A DNA stretch of 23,205 bases from Tannerellaceae bacterium (lineage in GTDB: Bacteria; Bacteroidota; Bacteroidia; Bacteroidales; Tannerellaceae): assembly GCA_031280645.1 (NCBI GenBank), contig JAITGL010000024.1, positions 1 through 23,205 of the forward strand, given 5' to 3'. The notes under the pieces are model-generated. The model worked only from the letters and a program-made list of their open reading frames with translations. It was not told the DNA's origin and did not search any database. The translations under genes were made by a program, and so were the position numbers. Shown piece by piece: positions 8,553 to 16,427 of this stretch. Every line of letters starts with the position of its first letter. Within the stretch, counting starts at the first letter, position 1.

Positions 8553-9079
8553 TAACGCCCTTTGTCATCAAAGTCCGGATATTTTTTCGCAAGTTCCCCG
8601 TTTTGAAGTTGCTCACGTACGGCTGTTTCATTGAAAACGTAATGTTCGGTTTTGGAGTACCAGAAAATAGTATCGGTAGCTATGCCCAAGTTTCTTTTTC
8701 CAAACTGAGAGCCTTTGGGATTTTTCGTGCGTTGCCAGATAATGGCATTTCTAAAATTACCCATCCCAAAAAGCCTGTCCAGGATATGCACTCTGATATA
8801 AGCATCGGCATGCCAGTCGCAATGCAGGAAGATGCTGCCCGTGGGTTTCAGTATGCGGTGCATCTGCTCGACGCGCTCCTTTAGCCATGCAATATAATGA
8901 TCAATACCGCCGCTCCAGCGGTCTTGGAAGCTGCGGACTTCGCCATCGTCTCCCCATATGACTTCGTAGTTGCGATTCGAGAAAAAGGGCGGGTCGAGGT
9001 ATATTAAATCTACCGCTTCGCCCTCCATCTCCTTCAGGATTTCGAGGTTGTCGCCCAGGATAAGTTTGTTTACAGATAT
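8537..9079 (-). pseudogene. N-terminal fragment of fused beta-class DNA methyltransferase (DPPF half)
   Basis: From ATG 9026-9028 the fragment encodes 163 residues with LIYLDPPFFSNRNYEVIW, the catalytic motif IV of N6-adenine/N4-cytosine methyltransferases, followed by RILKPTGSIFLHCDWHADAY. Upstream of that ATG the same frame continues with NKLILGDNLEILKE, a conserved beginning of this family, so the real start lies further up. No ATG, GTG or TTG precedes it in frame before the stop at 9086-9088. The best candidate is ATA 9077-9079, probably a mutated ATG, 23 bases after a TATATTTG promoter element. The frame stops at TAG 8537-8539, while the protein continues in another frame, showing a net loss of one base (or gain of two) at 8540-8569. 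Confidence 0.85.
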
Positions 9080-9102
9080 TGCACTTTAAATTTGTTATGT
9101 TA

Positions 9103-9110
9103 CAAATATA
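9103..9110 (-). promoter_or_regulatory. Bacteroidota -7 element (TATATTTG) for the broken restriction-modification gene
   Basis: TATATTTG on the minus strand matches TAnnTTTG exactly. A TTG lies 21 bases upstream of it, near the expected -33 position. The spacing to the suspected ATA start (23 bases) agrees with the 25 and 29 bases seen for the receptor and serS. The promoter thus seems to survive although the gene is broken. Confidence 0.5.
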
Positions 9111-9278
9111 CGATTTGCAACGGCCTTATTGCAAGCAATCCTGTTAGAAAAAAACTTACCCCAAGCCCTACCATACTTGTCCCGCTAAACTTTTGCCGAA
9201 CCCCTTTGCAAGCCACGATGCACAATACTCCCCGCAGATGGTAACAAAACTTACCCTGGGGGCATTATATATATGTGA

Positions 9279-9286
9279 TATATTTA
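9279..9286 (+). promoter_or_regulatory. Possible -7 element (TATATTTA) for the hybrid two-component regulator
   Basis: TATATTTA differs from TAnnTTTG only at the last base and lies 20 bases before the preferred ATG at 9307. No -33 box is obvious. It supports starting the regulator at 9307 rather than at the upstream in-frame ATG at 9193. Confidence 0.3.
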
Positions 9287-9306
9287 CATCGTTCAATGAA
9301 ATTATT

Positions 9307-12300
9307 ATGATTGAGAGATGGATACATATCGTTTTGCGCATCGCTGCCGGAATCGCTTGTCTGACGGCGGCGGTGGAGCCGGCCCGCGGAATGGGAGGCG
9401 AAAGGGGAATTCCCTTTAGCAGGCTTGGCGTTAATGACGGATTACCGTCGAATGAGGTGAGCTGTATTTATAAAGACGGACGGGGATTTATGTGGTTCGG
9501 CACCGGAGCCGGGCTTACGCGCTTCGACGGATATGAGTTCCGCACCTTCAGGCATGAGGTTGATAGCGCAATGTTTTCGGAAGAATACATTTATCGTATT
9601 TCGGAAACGGCCGACGGCAAGCTGTGGATTACATATCACGACGGCGAGATCAGCGTTTTCGATCTGATTTCCGACCGCTTCCTTACCCTTTCGCAAGCTG
9701 ATGCCCCGGAAGGCATACGCAGCGTTTTCCCCGATCAGGGCGGAAACTTGCTGTACTCTACCGACGCCGGCGAGCTGCGTTTGCTTGATTACGCTACCAG
9801 ACGCAATACAACTTACGAGGCGGATAGCGCGGAAGGCTGCATTAGCGACGTGGTTCGCAGAGACGGAACGATTTACCTCATCCGATGTTCGGGACTGATC
9901 GAGGCGGTTGACGCCGAGCGGAACATCCTTGCCTGGCGTAACGATTACCTGAAAACGGAGCCCGCCGGCCGGCAGTTCCGACTCTTTGTCGATTCCGACG
10001 GCGAGATCTGGGCTTATATGAATCCGGAGCATAGCGACGGCCTCTTCCGCTTCAATCCGCGAACCGGCCGCTGGACGCATTACGCGGGCAACTCGCAGGG
10101 CAAGCTTACCTCGGCTCTCATCAGGGCCGTGGAGGAGGATGCCGCCGGCAATATCTGGATCGCTACCGATCATGGAGGAATCAATATCCTTAACAAGCAG
10201 TCTGAAAATGTTTCCCATCTTACGAATAATCCTTTCGACGACGAGAGCATAAGCCAAAACAGCGTTATCTGCCTCTTCAGAGACGATACGGGCATACTTT
10301 GGTGCGGAACCTACAAGAACGGCCTTTGCTATTACCATGAAAGTATATTCAAGTTCGAATCGCTCCGATACCCTGTTACCCGAGTAAGCGAAGCGGGAAT
10401 CAACGACTTTAATTGCGTTTACGAAGATAAGGAAGGCAATCTGTGGATCGGATCAAACGGGCACGGACTGCTGCGGTACAACCGCGCCACGGGCGAGTTC
10501 CGCCGCTTTGCACACGACCCGGCCGACCCAAACAGCATTAGCGGCAACATTGTTGTTTGCCTCGCAGGCGACGCCCGCGGCAACCTCTGGATCGGAACTT
10601 ATATGGGAGGCCTTAACCGCTTCGACGGAAAACGATTTGTTCGATACGCAGTACCCGAACTTAACGCCGACTTTGCCGGAAGCAGCGTATACAGCCTCTA
10701 CGCACACGGCAAAAAACTTTGGATCGGAACCCTCGGCAAAGGCCTTTGCTGCCTCGATACCGAATCAATGAACATAACGCGACTCTCGGCCTCCGACAGC
10801 ATAAACCCGCTACTGTCCGACAATATATACTCGATCTCAAAAGGACGGGAAAATGAAATATTGGTCGGAACAGCAGTGGGAGTAAACCTCGTCAATGCCA
10901 AAACCAAAGCCGTTACCGCCTTTACCGGAACAAAAAACGGCCAATCTTCGTTTTGCGACAAGGCCATCAACGCCGTATTTATCGACAGCCGCAACCTGCT
11001 CTGGATCGGAAGCAACAACGGATTAACCATGTACGACCGGGCTGCCGACCGCCTTTACCGGCTCGACAAAACAACAGGACTGCCCGACAACGCCGTGATG
11101 TCGATCGTTGAAGACAGCCGCCATACCCTTTGGCTCGGCACTAAAAACGGCCTCCTGAGGCTGGCCCCAAGTCGCAACGGGCAGGAATACTCCTTTCGAT
11201 GCACCCCATATTATGAAGACGAAGGAATCCAGGGCAGGATATTTAACCGCAACAGCGTTTGCCACACCTCGGCCAACGAGCTGATACTCGGAGGCACCAA
11301 CGGACTTACGGTTTTCAATCCGCTACATATAAAATACAATACCCACACGCCCGAAGCAATGATAACCGGCTTCTTCCTCCAAAACCATCGCATCCTCCCA
11401 AACGCGGCCTACAACGGACGCATCGTACTACGACAAGACATTTGCTACGCCGACAGGCTCGAACTTAGCTACGACGACCGCAGCTTTACACTCCTCATCT
11501 CCGCCCTCGACTATTTCCTACCCTCCAAAAACAAATTTTCTTACAAAATGGAAGGATTCGACAAGGAATGGACGCACGTCGACGCCTCCGGACGCAACAT
11601 CACCTACACCAACCTGCCGCCCGGCTCCTACAACTTCCTTGCAAGCGCAATGAACAACGACGGCGTTAAAAGCGCCCGGCCGGCCATGCTGCATATCACC
11701 GTAAAGCCCCCGTTCTGGCTCGCCTCGTGGGCCATTGCGGCCTACGCCGCCGTTGCAGCGCTCTTTGTATACCTCACGGTAAAGATGATTGCGAGGATAC
11801 AAAACCGCAAGTATAAGAAAGACCGCGAACGCATAGCCGCCGACCGCCTGCACGAGATGGACGAAATGAAACTGCGCTTCTTCACCAACGTGAGCCACGA
11901 GTTCCGCACCCCGCTCACACTCATAATGACCCCGCTCGAACGACTGCTCAAGCAGGAAACAAACCCGGTTAACAAAAGCATGCTAACCCTTATCCACGAA
12001 CACGCCTGCCAGCTGCTGTCGCTGGTAAACCAACTGCTCGACTTTCGGAAAATCGACGCGCAGGGAGCGCAGTTACAGCTCTCGTCGGGCGATATCGTAA
12101 CCTTCCTGCGCAATATCACCCTCTCGTTTAAGGAAATTTCGGAGCAGAAAAACATACACTTCTCCTTCTCAAGCCCCTTCCCGTCGCTGCTGATGAGCTT
12201 CGACGCCGACAAAGTATTCAAAATAGCGTCGAACCTCATAAGCAACGCATTCAAGTTTACGCCCGGCGGAGGGAAAATAACCGTAAGCCTCCAGCTCGAA

Positions 12301-13407
12301 AAAAGCGACGACAGGCAAACCATGCTCCTCGTTAAAATATCCGACAACGGCATAGGAATAGCCCCCAGCCACCACGAACTTATCTTCCAGCGATTCTACC
12401 AGGTACCCTCGGCCGGGCGCGAAACCGGCGTGGGCACAGGCATAGGGCTGCACATCTGCCGCGAATACGCAAGGATATGCAACGGCTCCGTTAGCGTGCA
12501 GAGCGAACCCGGCAAAGGAAGCTCCTTTTGCCTCTCGCTCCCCTTCAAAGAAGAAAACATACACGAGGTAATATCGCAAGCCGACGCCGCCGGCAAAACC
12601 GCGCCGCCCCCGGCCGAAGCGCCATACGTTGAAGGACGCCCCTCGATACTGATTGTCGACGATCATGCCGGATTCCGCATGTTTATGCAGCAAAGCTTAG
12701 CCGGCGTTTACAACGTAACCGTAGCCGCCGACGGCGAAGAAGCCTGGAATATCGCCCTCGAAAAGCTGCCCGACATGGTTGTTGCCGACTGGATGATGCC
12801 GGCGCTCGACGGAATAGAGCTATGCCGGCGGATAAAAAACGACATCCGCACCTCGCATATCCCGCTCATACTCCTTACCGCCAAGCCCGCCGAAACAGGA
12901 CAGCTCAACGGATTCGAGGCCGGCGCCGACGACTACATCGAAAAGCCTTTCAACATGGACGTTTTGCAGAGGCGAATAAGCCGGATTATCGAATACAAAA
13001 ACCGTATGCAGCAGCAGTTTGTTCGCTCCATGAAAGGCGGAATCCAGCTTGCAAGCCTCAACATCAACTCGCTCGACGAGCAGCTTATACGCAAGGCCAT
13101 AAGCTTGATCGAGGAGCATGTGGCCGATACGGAGCTATCGGTTGAATGGCTAAGCCGCGAAATGGGCATGAGCCGAACCAACTTTTACAAGAAAATCCTC
13201 TCGATAACCGGCAAAACGCCTATTGAACTCATCCGTACCATACGCATGAAATACGCCGCCCGACTGCTCGAACAAGGACAAATGCGGGTCAACGAGGTGG
13301 CTCTCTATGTGGGAATTAACGACGGCAAGCTGTTCCGCAAGTACTTTAAGGAAGAATTTGGAGCGCTGCCGTCGGAGCTTCAAGGCAAGAAATCAACTAA
13401 TAATTAA
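9307..13407 (+). CDS. Hybrid two-component system protein (HTCS): propeller sensor, histidine kinase, receiver, AraC-type regulator
   Basis: A one-protein signalling system of 1366 residues from ATG 9307. The frame is open back to an ATG at 9193, but the 9307 start directly precedes a signal-anchor-like segment (IERWIHIVLRIAAGIACLTA). A periplasmic two-component-regulator propeller (about 35-700) repeats LWIG/LWLG motifs followed by GL (e.g. NLWIGSNGHGLL, TLWLGTKNGLL). A Y_Y_Y-like domain follows (YKMEGFDKEW, LPPGSYNF), then a membrane segment at about 803-827. HisKA has H864 in SHEFRTPL, and HATPase_c contains NLISNAFKF and DNGIGIAP. A receiver domain has phosphoacceptor D1161 (VVADWMMPALDG). 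A C-terminal AraC-type helix-turn-helix completes it (EWLSREMGMSRTNFYKKI). Such proteins sense oligosaccharides in the periplasm and switch on glycan-use genes. The GH3 gene downstream is a plausible target. Confidence 0.95.
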   Translation: MIERWIHIVLRIAAGIACLTAAVEPARGMGGERGIPFSRLGVNDGLPSNEVSCIYKDGRGFMWFGTGAGLTRFDGYEFRTFRHEVDSAMFSEEYIYRISETADGKLWITYHDGEISVFDLISDRFLTLSQADAPEGIRSVFPDQGGNLLYSTDAGELRLLDYATRRNTTYEADSAEGCISDVVRRDGTIYLIRCSGLIEAVDAERNILAWRNDYLKTEPAGRQFRLFVDSDGEIWAYMNPEHSDGLFRFNPRTGRWTHYAGNSQGKLTSALIRAVEEDAAGNIWIATDHGGINILNKQSENVSHLTNNPFDDESISQNSVICLFRDDTGILWCGTYKNGLCYYHESIFKFESLRYPVTRVSEAGINDFNCVYEDKEGNLWIGSNGHGLLRYNRATGEFRRFAHDPADPNSISGNIVVCLAGDARGNLWIGTYMGGLNRFDGKRFVRYAVPELNADFAGSSVYSLYAHGKKLWIGTLGKGLCCLDTESMNITRLSASDSINPLLSDNIYSISKGRENEILVGTAVGVNLVNAKTKAVTAFTGTKNGQSSFCDKAINAVFIDSRNLLWIGSNNGLTMYDRAADRLYRLDKTTGLPDNAVMSIVEDSRHTLWLGTKNGLLRLAPSRNGQEYSFRCTPYYEDEGIQGRIFNRNSVCHTSANELILGGTNGLTVFNPLHIKYNTHTPEAMITGFFLQNHRILPNAAYNGRIVLRQDICYADRLELSYDDRSFTLLISALDYFLPSKNKFSYKMEGFDKEWTHVDASGRNITYTNLPPGSYNFLASAMNNDGVKSARPAMLHITVKPPFWLASWAIAAYAAVAALFVYLTVKMIARIQNRKYKKDRERIAADRLHEMDEMKLRFFTNVSHEFRTPLTLIMTPLERLLKQETNPVNKSMLTLIHEHACQLLSLVNQLLDFRKIDAQGAQLQLSSGDIVTFLRNITLSFKEISEQKNIHFSFSSPFPSLLMSFDADKVFKIASNLISNAFKFTPGGGKITVSLQLEKSDDRQTMLLVKISDNGIGIAPSHHELIFQRFYQVPSAGRETGVGTGIGLHICREYARICNGSVSVQSEPGKGSSFCLSLPFKEENIHEVISQADAAGKTAPPPAEAPYVEGRPSILIVDDHAGFRMFMQQSLAGVYNVTVAADGEEAWNIALEKLPDMVVADWMMPALDGIELCRRIKNDIRTSHIPLILLTAKPAETGQLNGFEAGADDYIEKPFNMDVLQRRISRIIEYKNRMQQQFVRSMKGGIQLASLNINSLDEQLIRKAISLIEEHVADTELSVEWLSREMGMSRTNFYKKILSITGKTPIELIRTIRMKYAARLLEQGQMRVNEVALYVGINDGKLFRKYFKEEFGALPSELQGKKSTNN

Positions 13408-13481
13408 TCTTTAAATCTTAAAAACATGATGGATATAATAAAACCGCGGGAACCGCCCCAGGCGAAGCCCTGCAACGCGCC

Positions 13482-13509
13482 GCCCGGATTAAAAATTCGC
13501 CTTCCGGGC
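13482..13509 (+). terminator. GC-rich hairpin after the HTCS gene
   Basis: GCCCGGA (13482-13488) pairs with TCCGGGC (13503-13509) across a 14-base loop, followed by TTTC rather than a real T-run. It could be a weak terminator or RNA hairpin about 75 bases after the HTCS stop. The surrounding stretch 13440-13575 is unusually GC-rich and contains a second possible stem (CGGGCC / GGCCCG near 13536-13558). Confidence 0.3.
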
Positions 13510-13587
13510 TTTCAATGAGATTTTCACAACCGGTCCGGGCCCTGTGCGGCGCGGCCCGCAGAACCTTCCCCTAATATCATTACAACA

Positions 13588-13833
13588 ATGCCTTTTTCAA
13601 CTAATAAGAGCTTTTCGCCCGGGAAACCCGGTTTTAAAGGAGGAAACCGCTCGGAAGTTTACCGGAAGCTTCCCGCCAAGGAGGAAACCGTCCGGAAGCT
13701 TACCGGAAGCTTTCCGCTAGGGAGGAAACCGTCCGGAAATTTACCGGAAGCTTTCCGCCAAGGAGGAAATCGTGCGGAATCTTTCCGGAAGCTTTCCGCC
13801 AAGGAGGAAACCGAGCGGAATCTTTCCGGATGA
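13588..13833 (+). CDS. Doubtful small ORF running through the 41-base repeats
   Basis: An 81-codon frame starts MPFSTNKSFSPGKPGFKGG and then runs into the 41-base tandem repeats, giving Arg/Lys/Glu-rich peptide that changes frame relative to the repeat in each copy. Its ATG is preceded by ATTACAACA, similar to the A-rich leaders of real genes here. Against it: the repeats keep several frames open on both strands, including a 136-codon antisense frame, so openness is not evidence of coding. No family is recognised. It may well be non-coding. Confidence 0.15.
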   Translation: MPFSTNKSFSPGKPGFKGGNRSEVYRKLPAKEETVRKLTGSFPLGRKPSGNLPEAFRQGGNRAESFRKLSAKEETERNLSG

Positions 13834-13926
13834 TTTCCGCTAAAGAGGAAAGCTTGCGGAAACTTACCGGAGGATTTCCTCCTTAGAGGAAGGCTTCCGG
13901 CAAGCTCGCCGAGACTTTCCTCCTTT
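13640..13926. repeat. Seven tandem copies of a 41-base unit (minisatellite)
   Basis: Units begin with GAGGAAA at 13640, 13681, 13722, 13763, 13804 and 13845, and GAGGAAG at 13886. The starts are exactly 41 bases apart with no insertion or deletion. Copies 1-5 are very similar and contain CCGGAAGCTTTCCG-like cores; copies 6 and 7 are clearly diverged. Within a unit, GGAA...CTT...TTCC elements form partial inverted repeats, so transcripts could fold. The period is not a multiple of three. There are no unrelated spacers, so this is not a CRISPR array. A degenerate further hairpin (TCGGAA 13927-13932 / TTCCGA 13937-13942) follows. Function unknown. Confidence 0.9.
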
Positions 13927-14137
13927 TCGGAAGGATTTCCGAGAAGTGTATGAGGGTTCCTTGATTCGGGAAACTTCAGGCGAAAAAAACGGCGGGCTAT
14001 TCCTCCCCCTCTCCGGCCGGCGGCGGAAGCCGGATTGAAAAGGCTGATTTCAAACGAGCTTGCAGGCAACCTATGCGCCCAAAGCTTGTATACTGCTTTA
14101 AAGATTACAACACGATCACAATCAAATTTAAAAGAAC

Positions 14138-16297
14138 ATGTTACGATTCATCTCACTATTGGCGGCAGCAATACTGACCGTTGCCGCCGCCGCCCAGCAA
14201 GCGGCGGAGTATCCGTTCCGGAATACAAAACTTAGCGTTGAGCAACGCCTCGACAACCTCCTATCCATAATGACCCTTGAGGAGAAAATTAACGCCCTGT
14301 CTACCCAGCTCGGAGTTCCGCGCCTCGGCATACGAAACTGCGGACATGCCGAGGGGCTGCACGGGCTGGCATACGGAGGCCCTTCCAATTGGGGGGCGCG
14401 AAACCCGGCTCCGTCGAGCATATTCCCGCAGGCCTACGGGCTGGGAGAAACCTGGGATACCGAGCTGGTGCGGAAAGTTGCCGCCCAGGAAGGATACGAA
14501 AACCGGTACTACTTCCAAAGCCCGAAGTACCTGCGCGGATCTTTGGTTATGCGCGCTCCGAACGCCGACCTCGCCCGCGATCCGCGATGGGGGCGCACCG
14601 AGGAGGCTTTCGGCGAAGACGCATTCCTTGTGGCCCGGATGACCGTTGCCTTCGTAAAAGGATTGCAGGGCGACGACCCCAACTATTGGCAAACCGCGTC
14701 GCTCATGAAACACTACCTGGCCAACAGCAATGAAGACGGACGCGATTCATCCTCATCTAATTTCAACGAGCGACTGTTCCGCGAATACTACGGCTACACC
14801 TTTTATAAAGGCATAACCGAAGGAGGCTCGCGAGCCTTCATGGCCTCGTACAATTCTGTTAACGGGCAGCCTATGACAACCAACCGCCGCCTGCTTACCG
14901 ACGTGGCCGTAAACGAATGGGGCAACAACGGCATAATATGCACCGACGGAGGCGCCCTTGGCCTGCTCGTAACTGCCCATCGCGCCTATCCAACCATGAC
15001 CGAGGCCGCCGCGGCAAGCATCAAGGCCGGCATAACGCAGTTTCTCGACATTAACAAGCCTTACGTGAAAGAGGCCCTACGCCTCGGCCTGCTAAGCGAG
15101 GCCGATATCGACCGGGCCGTAAGGCCTAACTATTACGTAGCCCTCAAGCTTGGCCTCCTCGACTCGTCGAGCCCTTACGACCATATCGGGGTGAAAGACA
15201 CCATCGACCCATGGAGCTTGCAGCCGGTAAAAGACTTTGTGCGCGAGGTAACGGCCAAGTCGGTTGTTCTCCTCAAGAACGACCGCCGGCTCCTTCCGCT
15301 CAACAAGCAGGCCGTACGCAAGATAGCCGTGATAGGCCCCTACGCCGACGAAGTTATCCTTGACTGGTACAGCGGAACTCCGCCTTACGCCGTAACCATA
15401 CTCCAAGGCATACGCAACGCCGCCGGCCCCGGCGCGGAGGTAAAATACTCGCCAACCAACCAGATGGATTCGGCCGCCAACATAGCCCGCAACGCCGACG
15501 TTGCCATTGTTGTGATAGGCAATCATCCCTACGGAGGTCCAAAGGCCGGATGGGCCGAAGCCCGCGTGATGAGCGACGGGCGCGAAGCCGTTGACCGCCG
15601 CGCCCTCTCGATCGAGCAGGAGGAGCTGGCCCGCGTGGTATTTGCCGCCAATCCCAACACGGTACTGGTTGTAAACAGCAGCTTCTCGTTTGCCGTAAAC
15701 TGGTCGCAGCAGCATTTGCCTGCCATCCTCCACGTAACTCATTGCAGCCAGGAGCTTGGCAACGGCTTGGCCGACGTTATCTTCGGCAACGTTAATCCTG
15801 CCGGTCGCACATGCCAGACCTGGCCCGCCGCCATCGAGCATCTCCCTCCGATGATGGACTACGACCTGAGCCGCGGCCGCACCTATATGTACTCCGTAGA
15901 GAAGCCTCTTTATCCGTTCGGGTACGGGCTAAGCTATACCGCCTTTGCATACTCGAACCTCCGCTTCGGCAGCGCGCTGCTGGATTCCGGGGGCGAGATA
16001 AGCGTATCGGTAGACGTTAAGAACACCGGCAACTTCGATGGCGACGAAGTGGTTCAACTTTACGTAAAGTATCCCAACTCGAAGGTAGAACGGCCCCTTA
16101 AGCAGCTCAAAGGATTCAAACGGGTTCATATTCCGAAGGGTTCGCAAGCCACGGTAACCATTCCTCTTAAGGCTGAAGACATAGCCTATTGGAATGAATC
16201 CCGGCATAGCTTCGCGGTTGAGCCGTCGGTTATCCGTATCCAGGTTGGGGCATCGTCTGCCGATATCCGTCTGGAGAAGAATCTGGAGGTGAGATGA
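14138..16297 (+). CDS. Secreted glycoside hydrolase family 3 (beta-glucosidase/beta-xylosidase-like)
   Basis: The 719-residue protein has a signal peptide (about 1-19, LLAAAILTVAAAAQ). The GH3 N-terminal TIM-barrel domain (about 22-330) carries LGIRNCGHAEGLHGL, the DPRWGRTEEAFGED signature, KHYLANSNEDGR, and the presumed nucleophile D270 in ICTDGGALGLL. The C-terminal alpha/beta sandwich follows (about 350-590, KSVVLLKNDRRLLPL, PFGYGLSY just after). A fibronectin-III-like domain closes it (about 620-700, VKNTGNFDGDEVVQLYV, LKGFKRV). It should release terminal sugars from beta-linked oligosaccharides in the periplasm. The overall build resembles the beta-xylosidase/arabinofuranosidase branch, but TDGGA replaces the more usual SDxG around the nucleophile, so specificity is open. 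It lies downstream of the HTCS and is followed by a strong stem-loop. Confidence 0.93.
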   Translation: MLRFISLLAAAILTVAAAAQQAAEYPFRNTKLSVEQRLDNLLSIMTLEEKINALSTQLGVPRLGIRNCGHAEGLHGLAYGGPSNWGARNPAPSSIFPQAYGLGETWDTELVRKVAAQEGYENRYYFQSPKYLRGSLVMRAPNADLARDPRWGRTEEAFGEDAFLVARMTVAFVKGLQGDDPNYWQTASLMKHYLANSNEDGRDSSSSNFNERLFREYYGYTFYKGITEGGSRAFMASYNSVNGQPMTTNRRLLTDVAVNEWGNNGIICTDGGALGLLVTAHRAYPTMTEAAAASIKAGITQFLDINKPYVKEALRLGLLSEADIDRAVRPNYYVALKLGLLDSSSPYDHIGVKDTIDPWSLQPVKDFVREVTAKSVVLLKNDRRLLPLNKQAVRKIAVIGPYADEVILDWYSGTPPYAVTILQGIRNAAGPGAEVKYSPTNQMDSAANIARNADVAIVVIGNHPYGGPKAGWAEARVMSDGREAVDRRALSIEQEELARVVFAANPNTVLVVNSSFSFAVNWSQQHLPAILHVTHCSQELGNGLADVIFGNVNPAGRTCQTWPAAIEHLPPMMDYDLSRGRTYMYSVEKPLYPFGYGLSYTAFAYSNLRFGSALLDSGGEISVSVDVKNTGNFDGDEVVQLYVKYPNSKVERPLKQLKGFKRVHIPKGSQATVTIPLKAEDIAYWNESRHSFAVEPSVIRIQVGASSADIRLEKNLEVR

Positions 16298-16330
16298 GGG
16301 TAGTGTTTGGGTAATCCTGATGTAAAAAGG

Positions 16331-16375
16331 AAATGCCGGAAGGTTTTACGGGTGATAAAAGCTTCCGGCATTTTT
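16331..16375. terminator. Strong, probably bidirectional Rho-independent terminator
   Basis: AAATGCCGGAAG (16331-16342) pairs perfectly with CTTCCGGCATTT (16362-16373) around a 19-base loop, with a T-run to 16375 on the plus strand. On the minus strand the same stem is followed by CCTTTTT. It lies 34 bases after the GH3 stop and about 55 bases after the end of the convergent acyltransferase gene, so it can serve both. Confidence 0.85.
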
Positions 16376-16427
16376 ATGAGGGGACGAGGGTTGCGGGCTT
16401 GCTATTCGGTTTTTTAGTCGCCTTCTT

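Larger units (their letters stand above)
13408..14137. other. 730-base interval between HTCS and GH3 genes
   Basis: The interval contains a GC-rich segment with hairpins (13440-13575), the seven-copy 41-base repeat (13640-13926), and a second hairpin-forming stretch (TCCGGC 14012-14017 / GCCGGA 14029-14034). The A-rich GH3 leader ending in AAAAGAAC before ATG 14138 closes it. No convincing protein gene and no clear TAnnTTTG promoter were found before GH3. The GH3 promoter or an HTCS binding site would be expected in 13940-14137. Confidence 0.5.

Noticed and set aside
8537..8569. Programmed frameshift or phase-variable tract in the methyltransferase
   Set aside because: There is no homopolymer or short tandem tract, only GCCCGGGCCGG, and a second independent stop and a missing start favour decay.
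9193..9306. Upstream in-frame ATG extending the HTCS by 38 residues
   Set aside because: The extension would put a non-signal-like stretch before the signal segment and would begin upstream of the likely promoter element at 9279-9286.
9442..10338. 298-codon open frame antisense to the HTCS propeller
   Set aside because: It mirrors a clearly coding, GC-rich gene on the other strand, has no recognisable domain and no promoter; a codon-bias shadow.
11742..12693. Two long antisense frames opposite the kinase domain
   Set aside because: The sense strand encodes intact HisKA and HATPase motifs; the antisense peptides show low-complexity Ser/Arg or Gly/Val composition.
13426..13518. 30-codon frame MMDIIKPREPP... 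just after the HTCS gene
   Set aside because: It has an A-rich leader but overlaps the GC-rich hairpin, shows no recognisable motif and is too short to support alone.
13640..13926. CRISPR array
   Set aside because: The repeats abut each other with no unique spacers, they drift in sequence, and no cas genes are nearby.
15092..15841. 249-codon open frame antisense to the GH3 gene
   Set aside because: It lies wholly inside conserved GH3 sequence and is Gly/Val/Ala-rich without motifs, as expected of a shadow.
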